Below, one piece after another: positions 21,011 through 24,101 of a DNA stretch of 24,101 nt. Source of the stretch: CAZQNF01 sp964403325. GTDB lineage: Bacteria; Patescibacteriota; Patescibacteriia; Magasanikbacterales; GWA2-37-8. Numbering within the stretch: the first letter of the stretch is position 1; each line of letters opens with the position of its first letter. The notes below the pieces were generated by a model, which was not told where the DNA came from, did no database searches, and was given only the letters and a program-made list of their open reading frames with translations. The stretch covers positions 1-24,101 of the forward strand of contig CAYOFO010000015.1 of the NCBI GenBank assembly GCA_964403325.1. The letters run 5' to 3'. Both the position numbers and the translations under genes were made by a program.

Positions 21011-22212
21011 AACAGGTCATTCAGCCGGATACCAGTCCGCGACTGAAGGTGGTCACTGAAGAAGACGCCAGTTCTGTCCGTATGGTCGAACCGGAAAAGC
21101 CAACATCGAGTGGAACCGACAGCCGGGATCTTGTGGTTCTATATGACGATCTGCTGAGTTCGAGAGACAGTGAGAGAAGAGTTTCCACAAAGACAATCCG
21201 GGACAACCGGTCTGTCCTGAATCGCTTCCAAGGATGGGCGGAAAAGTCAGAACGTTTCGCAGGGATTCAGCCACCGATCAAGTTGCTTGAGGCGACCGGG
21301 ATACTGAGAGACTTCGCGGAGTTCATTCGAAATCAACCAAAGGGCAGTTCGGCGGCGATGGCGAATAAGGCTCTTGGTGTCGTCATCAAGTTGAGCAACG
21401 CATGTGAAGCCGCCGGCAAGGTTTCACGGAAGATGGAGCGGGTTCCGAAGAGTTCAATCAATTTGATGAAACCGAGAACAGATCAGCAACGGAGAATCAA
21501 AGGGGTGCCGGTCACGATCGATGAGCTTCGGGCCATGTTGGGCGTCCTGGATGAATGCAGTTGGCCAAAACTCGGATCAGTGAAGCCTTCAGTGTTCTGG
21601 CGTGTGAATCTTCTCAGTCACTTTGTCTACGGGTTTCGATCGCAAGATTGGTTCTCCTGTAGAGGCACTGAGAAGAAAGGTTTGCTGTGGAAGGACATCA
21701 GTAAAAAGACGGAGTGTCCAGTTATTAAAGGTCTTCACAACGAAGGCGGATGGGCTTTCTATGTGGTCCACAAGACTGCAAACAAAGATGAGGCCGCCGA
21801 TCGGAATACGGACGTTCTGATTCCGCTGTCGACTGAGATCAGAGATCTGATCGAACAGTTTCGGGGCATCGATGAACATCGAGTGTTTCCGACCGCCAAT
21901 AACTCACGGACATACTCTGAAGAGTTCTCAAGGATATTGAATCGAGCTGGCTTGTCGGACGAATCTCGGAAGGAAGCAAACGAACCGATCATACGTCCGA
22001 GTTTGGGCCAGAGAGGTGTCGCGAGTCTTCGCAAGGCTTGTGCGACAGCATGGTCTGAAGCGATCGGTCCTCAGGCTGCGAGTTATCTGCTTCATCATTA
22101 CGTGCCGGCTGAAGGTGTCGCAAAGATGACGACGGAGAACTATCTACAGCATGAAGGAATTCTAAGAAAGATCGTCGGAAAGATTGAGACGTTCACGGAC
22201 GTACTTCGTTAA
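20917..22212 (+). CDS. int: Tyrosine recombinase (integrase)
   Basis: A 431-residue protein. ATG 20917 was chosen because of TGAGG upstream; an in-frame ATG at 20866 touches the ribosome site and is unlikely. An N-terminal arm and core-binding helices (K-T-I-R-D-N-R-S-V-L-N-R-F) precede the catalytic domain. Candidate active-site residues are Arg241 (Y-G-F-R-S-Q-D), Lys286 (H-K-T), Arg372 (S-L-R-K-A-C-A-T), His393/394 and Tyr409 (E-N-Y-L-Q). The His of the H-x-x-R box is Ala369 here, and the His-to-Tyr spacing is longer than usual. It is expected to integrate or excise the element. The target site could not be identified. Confidence 0.85.
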   Translation: MSAVQVNSDHKVHVIEVRLVLDMGLSGIPQVKQVIQPDTSPRLKVVTEEDASSVRMVEPEKPTSSGTDSRDLVVLYDDLLSSRDSERRVSTKTIRDNRSVLNRFQGWAEKSERFAGIQPPIKLLEATGILRDFAEFIRNQPKGSSAAMANKALGVVIKLSNACEAAGKVSRKMERVPKSSINLMKPRTDQQRRIKGVPVTIDELRAMLGVLDECSWPKLGSVKPSVFWRVNLLSHFVYGFRSQDWFSCRGTEKKGLLWKDISKKTECPVIKGLHNEGGWAFYVVHKTANKDEAADRNTDVLIPLSTEIRDLIEQFRGIDEHRVFPTANNSRTYSEEFSRILNRAGLSDESRKEANEPIIRPSLGQRGVASLRKACATAWSEAIGPQAASYLLHHYVPAEGVAKMTTENYLQHEGILRKIVGKIETFTDVLR

Positions 22213-22214
22213 AG

Positions 22215-22253
22215 GAATTCCGTTCCGCTGCTCTTTTCAGAAATGCGGAATTC
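22215..22253. repeat. 8-bp inverted repeat downstream of integrase
   Basis: GAATTCCG (22215-22222) and CGGAATTC (22246-22253) are perfect complements separated by 23 nt, starting 2 nt after the integrase stop. This may be a terminator-like hairpin, a protein-binding site or part of an attachment site. Confidence 0.4.
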
Positions 22254-22309
22254 GCTGGGGTTTGTTCGAAAAAGTGGTATCGCTGTTACTTTTGAAATCT
22301 GAGGGGTTT

Positions 22310-22717
22310 ATGGTCGACGCAACATGCACACGATGCGGAAACAAAAAGGCACATCCGCGAATGTTTTACGGGTTCCGAGTTGGGCCTCTCTGCACTCCAT
22401 GTGCGGTGGAAGCGTTTCAGAAATGGCGATTGAAAATCTCTCCGCTGATTCGCGAAATGCGAGAAAGCATGGACGAGCATTTTCGAAAGATTGAAGCAGA
22501 GACCGGAGCAAAGGTGGAAACTGTCGATGTGCCGAAGTTACTGGAGCCACGTTGCAAGGAGTGCGACGATTTGCTGACTGGCCACGAGGACGACAGTGCT
22601 ACTCTCTGTCGTTGGTGCGTCACCTGCAAAATGCTCGTCCATGCTTTCTCGCATTTCGCGAATCAGCGGAGAGATTTTCAGTCGGATGATGCACGGCGGC
22701 GAATGAGGATCGGATAA
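22310..22717 (+). CDS. Two-zinc-finger protein containing a long inverted repeat
   Basis: A 135-residue protein; ATG 22310 follows GAGGGG. It has two cysteine clusters: C-T-R-C-G-N-K-K with L-C-T-P-C (near the N-terminus), and C-K-E-C-D-D with C-R-W-C-V-T-C (residues about 82-106). A helical linker lies between (I-R-E-M-R-E-S-M-D-E-H-F). The last 27 residues, after C-V-T-C-K, are mostly encoded by the second arm of a 53-bp inverted repeat whose first arm encodes the helical linker. The C-terminus is therefore likely to have been added or replaced by an inverted duplication. The zinc domains look genuine. Confidence 0.65.
   Translation: MVDATCTRCGNKKAHPRMFYGFRVGPLCTPCAVEAFQKWRLKISPLIREMRESMDEHFRKIEAETGAKVETVDVPKLLEPRCKECDDLLTGHEDDSATLCRWCVTCKMLVHAFSHFANQRRDFQSDDARRRMRIG
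22431..22483 (+). repeat. 53-bp inverted repeat, left arm
   Basis: The 53 bases are exactly the reverse complement of 22628-22680. This arm lies in the helical part of the zinc-finger gene. Confidence 0.95.
22628..22680 (-). repeat. 53-bp inverted repeat, right arm
   Basis: Perfect reverse complement of the left arm, 144 bp away. It encodes K-M-L-V-H-A-F-S-H-F near the C-terminus. Confidence 0.95.
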
Positions 22718-22719
22718 AC

Positions 22720-22755
22720 AATCCGCACGGCGCGAATCGTTGAAAACATTGGAGA
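22720..22755 (+). promoter_or_regulatory. Post-integrase leader element, copy A
   Basis: AATCCGCACGGCGCG (22720-22734) followed by GAAAACATTGGAGA (22742-22755), just before ATG 22765. The first part recurs at 24065, the second at 23137. Confidence 0.5.
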
Positions 22756-22764
22756 TATTGAGTT

Positions 22765-23109
22765 ATGGAAACTATGACAGTGCGAGTTCCATCACCTGGC
22801 GAAGTCTGGGTCAACAAAAACAACTGGGGTGCAAACTTCATAACGGCGACTGGCAGGATTTCCTTTAATCAGGGCGATGAAGAGTACCCATCACTCCTGA
22901 TTGAGCTTGGTGGCCTCGGGAACTCACAGAGCGGCAAATCGCCCCCGGTGTTTTTCGAGAAGGACGGATGGACCGTCTTCAATTCGTACTCTGAATTCAT
23001 CGAACACCGTCGTGCTGTGATGCTCCAGAGACTGCAGGACACGATTCAAAAGGTCAACGAAGCATGTGACCGAGAGACAAAGCAGGTTTGTCCAGGGACG
23101 TTCTATTGA
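22765..23109 (+). CDS. Unknown 114-residue protein
   Basis: The start ATG 22765 lies 10 nt after GGAGA. The product is beta-rich at the N-terminus (T-V-R-V-P-S-P-G-E-V-W-V-N) with a Gly/Ser segment (G-G-L-G-N-S-Q-S-G-K-S), and helical at the C-terminus (R-R-A-V-M-L-Q-R-L-Q-D-T-I-Q-K-V-N-E-A). No family is recognised. It belongs to the cargo stretch after the integrase. Confidence 0.65.
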   Translation: METMTVRVPSPGEVWVNKNNWGANFITATGRISFNQGDEEYPSLLIELGGLGNSQSGKSPPVFFEKDGWTVFNSYSEFIEHRRAVMLQRLQDTIQKVNEACDRETKQVCPGTFY

Positions 23110-23122
23110 GGATCGGATGTGG

Positions 23123-23150
23123 GTTCCGCTGCTCACGAAAACATTGGGGA
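23123..23150 (+). promoter_or_regulatory. Post-integrase leader element, copy B
   Basis: GTTCCGCTGCTC (23123-23134, also at 22222-22233) followed by GAAAACATTGGGGA (23137-23150), immediately before ATG 23155. The first block differs from copy A, the second is almost identical. Confidence 0.45.
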
Positions 23151-23154
23151 AACA

Positions 23155-23859
23155 ATGAATAATCGACTGATGCTGATCGGCTGCAGCAAGACAAAGAAGG
23201 CCGTCGACTTCGACCCTCGGACGGGCGGGCGAGTGATTCCGGAACAACTCTACGGATCACAGCTTTTCTCAAAGCGGGTCGACTACGCGAAAGCTAAGGG
23301 GCTGCGTTGGGCTGTTCTGTCGGCTCGGTATGGCGTCTGGTTACCGCAGATCGGCCTCAAGGCATACGACCAGACGTTCGCAGACATGGACGCGGCGGAT
23401 ATTGCAGCCTGGCACGTCGGAGTCGCCCAGAGGCTCATGGAGGAGCTTTGGGAGTCCTACAACCTTGGAAGATCAGTCAGCCCAATCAAGCCGTCAGAAC
23501 TCACGGTAGAGATCCACGCTGGGGCTGATTACTGCCATCCGTTGACGGAGATCCTGCGAGCGGTGGGAATCGCTGTCGAACTCCCGCTGGCAGGTCTGGG
23601 AATCGGAGAACAGTTGGCGTGGTACTGCTCAGCGAAACCGGAAGCAAAGGTCAGAACCAAGTTTCATTCACGAAGGAAAACCAATGTCACGGAACAAACA
23701 GTTGACGGGGGAGCTGCGGGAGATCGACCTGGACACGAGGACCGGGAAGGTTCTGTCGTCGGAGGGAAAGCGGGCGGAAATCTATTTTGGTCCGGAGCAG
23801 ATCGAGAAGATGAGAGCGGCACTCGGGAGGATGTGTGTCTTCTCGGGTCAGTGGGTTGA
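23155..23859 (+). CDS. DUF6884-like protein with doubtful C-terminus
   Basis: ATG 23155 follows GGGGA. Residues 1-165 match the DUF6884 family of small cytosolic proteins of unknown chemistry: L-I-G-C-S-K-T-K-K, then L-Y-G-S-Q-L-F, V-L-S-A-R-Y-G-V-W and Y-D-Q-T-F-A-D-M, ending near A-W-Y-C-S-A. From about residue 175 to the stop the frame runs 176 bp through the next gene, and the sequence becomes Gly/Asp/Glu-rich (G-G-A-A-G-D-R-P-G-H-E-D). That tail is probably not ancestral; a lost stop or a small indel would explain it. The domain itself is confident. Confidence 0.75.
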   Translation: MNNRLMLIGCSKTKKAVDFDPRTGGRVIPEQLYGSQLFSKRVDYAKAKGLRWAVLSARYGVWLPQIGLKAYDQTFADMDAADIAAWHVGVAQRLMEELWESYNLGRSVSPIKPSELTVEIHAGADYCHPLTEILRAVGIAVELPLAGLGIGEQLAWYCSAKPEAKVRTKFHSRRKTNVTEQTVDGGAAGDRPGHEDREGSVVGGKAGGNLFWSGADREDESGTREDVCLLGSVG

Positions 23860-23893
23860 GTCCCTGTTTTTCGATGTGTGGGCCGTGAGATGA
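23684..23893 (+). CDS. Unknown small protein
   Basis: A 69-residue ORF, ATG 23684 after AAGGAAAA. It looks like a single small beta barrel (G-E-L-R-E-I-D-L-D-T-R-T-G-K-V-L, A-E-I-Y-F-G) and overlaps the tail of the DUF6884-like gene in another frame; this is the more protein-like of the two frames. The stop overlaps the next start by ATGA. Function unknown. Confidence 0.6.
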   Translation: MSRNKQLTGELREIDLDTRTGKVLSSEGKRAEIYFGPEQIEKMRAALGRMCVFSGQWVESLFFDVWAVR

Positions 23894-24051
23894 AGACGAA
23901 AAACAAAACGTATCAGATGCGAAGGGATGCCGGACTCTGTGCGATGTGCGGCAAGGTTGAGAGCGTTCGGTTCCGATGCGAGGAATGCAACGCGGTCAAC
24001 AATCTCAGGATCTGGCGGGCGAGAACCGCGCGTCGGAATTCAGGTCAATGA
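23890..24051 (+). CDS. Small four-cysteine zinc protein
   Basis: A 53-residue ORF coupled to the previous gene by ATGA. C-A-M-C-G-K (Cys17, Cys20) and C-E-E-C-N (Cys30, Cys33) form a probable zinc ribbon with basic ends (M-R-R-D, R-A-R-T-A-R-R). This is a common small phage type; nucleic-acid binding is plausible. The call is supported by the motif and by the overlap. Confidence 0.65.
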   Translation: MKTKNKTYQMRRDAGLCAMCGKVESVRFRCEECNAVNNLRIWRARTARRNSGQ

Positions 24052-24064
24052 GCAGCGGGCTGGA

Positions 24065-24101
24065 AATCCGCACGGCGCGCGAGTTGTCAAAAACAAAGGG
24101 A
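24065..24101 (+). promoter_or_regulatory. Post-integrase leader element, copy C (cut by window end)
   Basis: AATCCGCACGGCGCG (24065-24079) repeats the block at 22720 exactly; the following bases (GTTGTCAAAAACAAAGGGA) resemble the rest of copy A. It suggests that another gene begins just past the window. Confidence 0.45.

Noticed and set aside
22286..22480. Minus-strand ORF of 64 codons containing M-L-V-H-A-F-S-H-F, identical to the end of the + strand gene.
   Set aside because: The identity is a direct result of the 53-bp inverted repeat, not of a second gene.
1..24101. CRISPR arrays, reverse transcriptase or diversity-generating repeats, and IS transposases.
   Set aside because: No regularly spaced repeats, no RT motif (Y/F-x-D-D in context) and no transposase were seen on either strand.

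Overview
The window reads as part of a phage or prophage of a bacterium that is probably a planctomycete. The phage assignment rests on a terminase large subunit, a tyrosine integrase, a DnaB-type helicase, an ExoX-like nuclease, a phage-type HNH nuclease, a tRNA gene and many small genes packed with ATGA overlaps. Every credible gene is on the + strand. The planctomycete assignment is weaker. It rests on exported lipoproteins and proteases, an RimI-like acetyltransferase remnant and a dispersed GAGGCGGGTAAAATTCC repeat that I associate with that phylum. No capsid, portal or tail gene is visible, so the window is only part of the element. A run of 10 N at 6515-6524 shows that the sequence is a scaffold.

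Layout. Positions 1-6409 hold a replication and DNA-transaction block. It contains a partial PAPS-reductase-like protein, a ParB-like protein with a replisome-organiser-like C-terminus, a DnaB-like helicase, and a helicase-methyltransferase fusion. Positions 6410-11541 hold small genes: zinc-ribbon proteins, a one-helix membrane peptide, a tRNA-Thr(UGU), an ExoX-like exonuclease, a degenerate GNAT protein and a stand-alone DUF262 protein. After a strong terminator at 12047-12073, a probable small-terminase-like gene starts at 12182. Positions 13472-17158 hold an envelope-directed cluster: a two-helix membrane protein, a lipoprotein, a papain-fold cysteine peptidase, a Tat/Sec-signal protein, and a lipoprotein that joins a thioredoxin-like segment to a trypsin-like protease. 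Positions 17181-20808 hold an HNH nuclease, small proteins and the large terminase. A tyrosine integrase (20917-22212) follows directly. The last 1.9 kb is small cargo, including zinc-finger proteins and a DUF6884 protein, with different leader sequences.

The strongest unexplained signal is a 16-bp motif close to AACGTAGTGNCTGTTC. It occurs nine times, always on the + strand and always at gene junctions, usually 0-31 nt after a stop codon and about 42-71 nt before the next start codon. It looks like an element-specific promoter or transcript-leader signal. One copy overlaps the stop codon of the methyltransferase fusion and lies 21 nt before a tRNA-like fold. Another lies just before a strong hairpin terminator. 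Other notable structures are a 53-bp perfect inverted repeat inside a zinc-finger gene and a repeat family with one copy read in frame inside the ParB-like protein.
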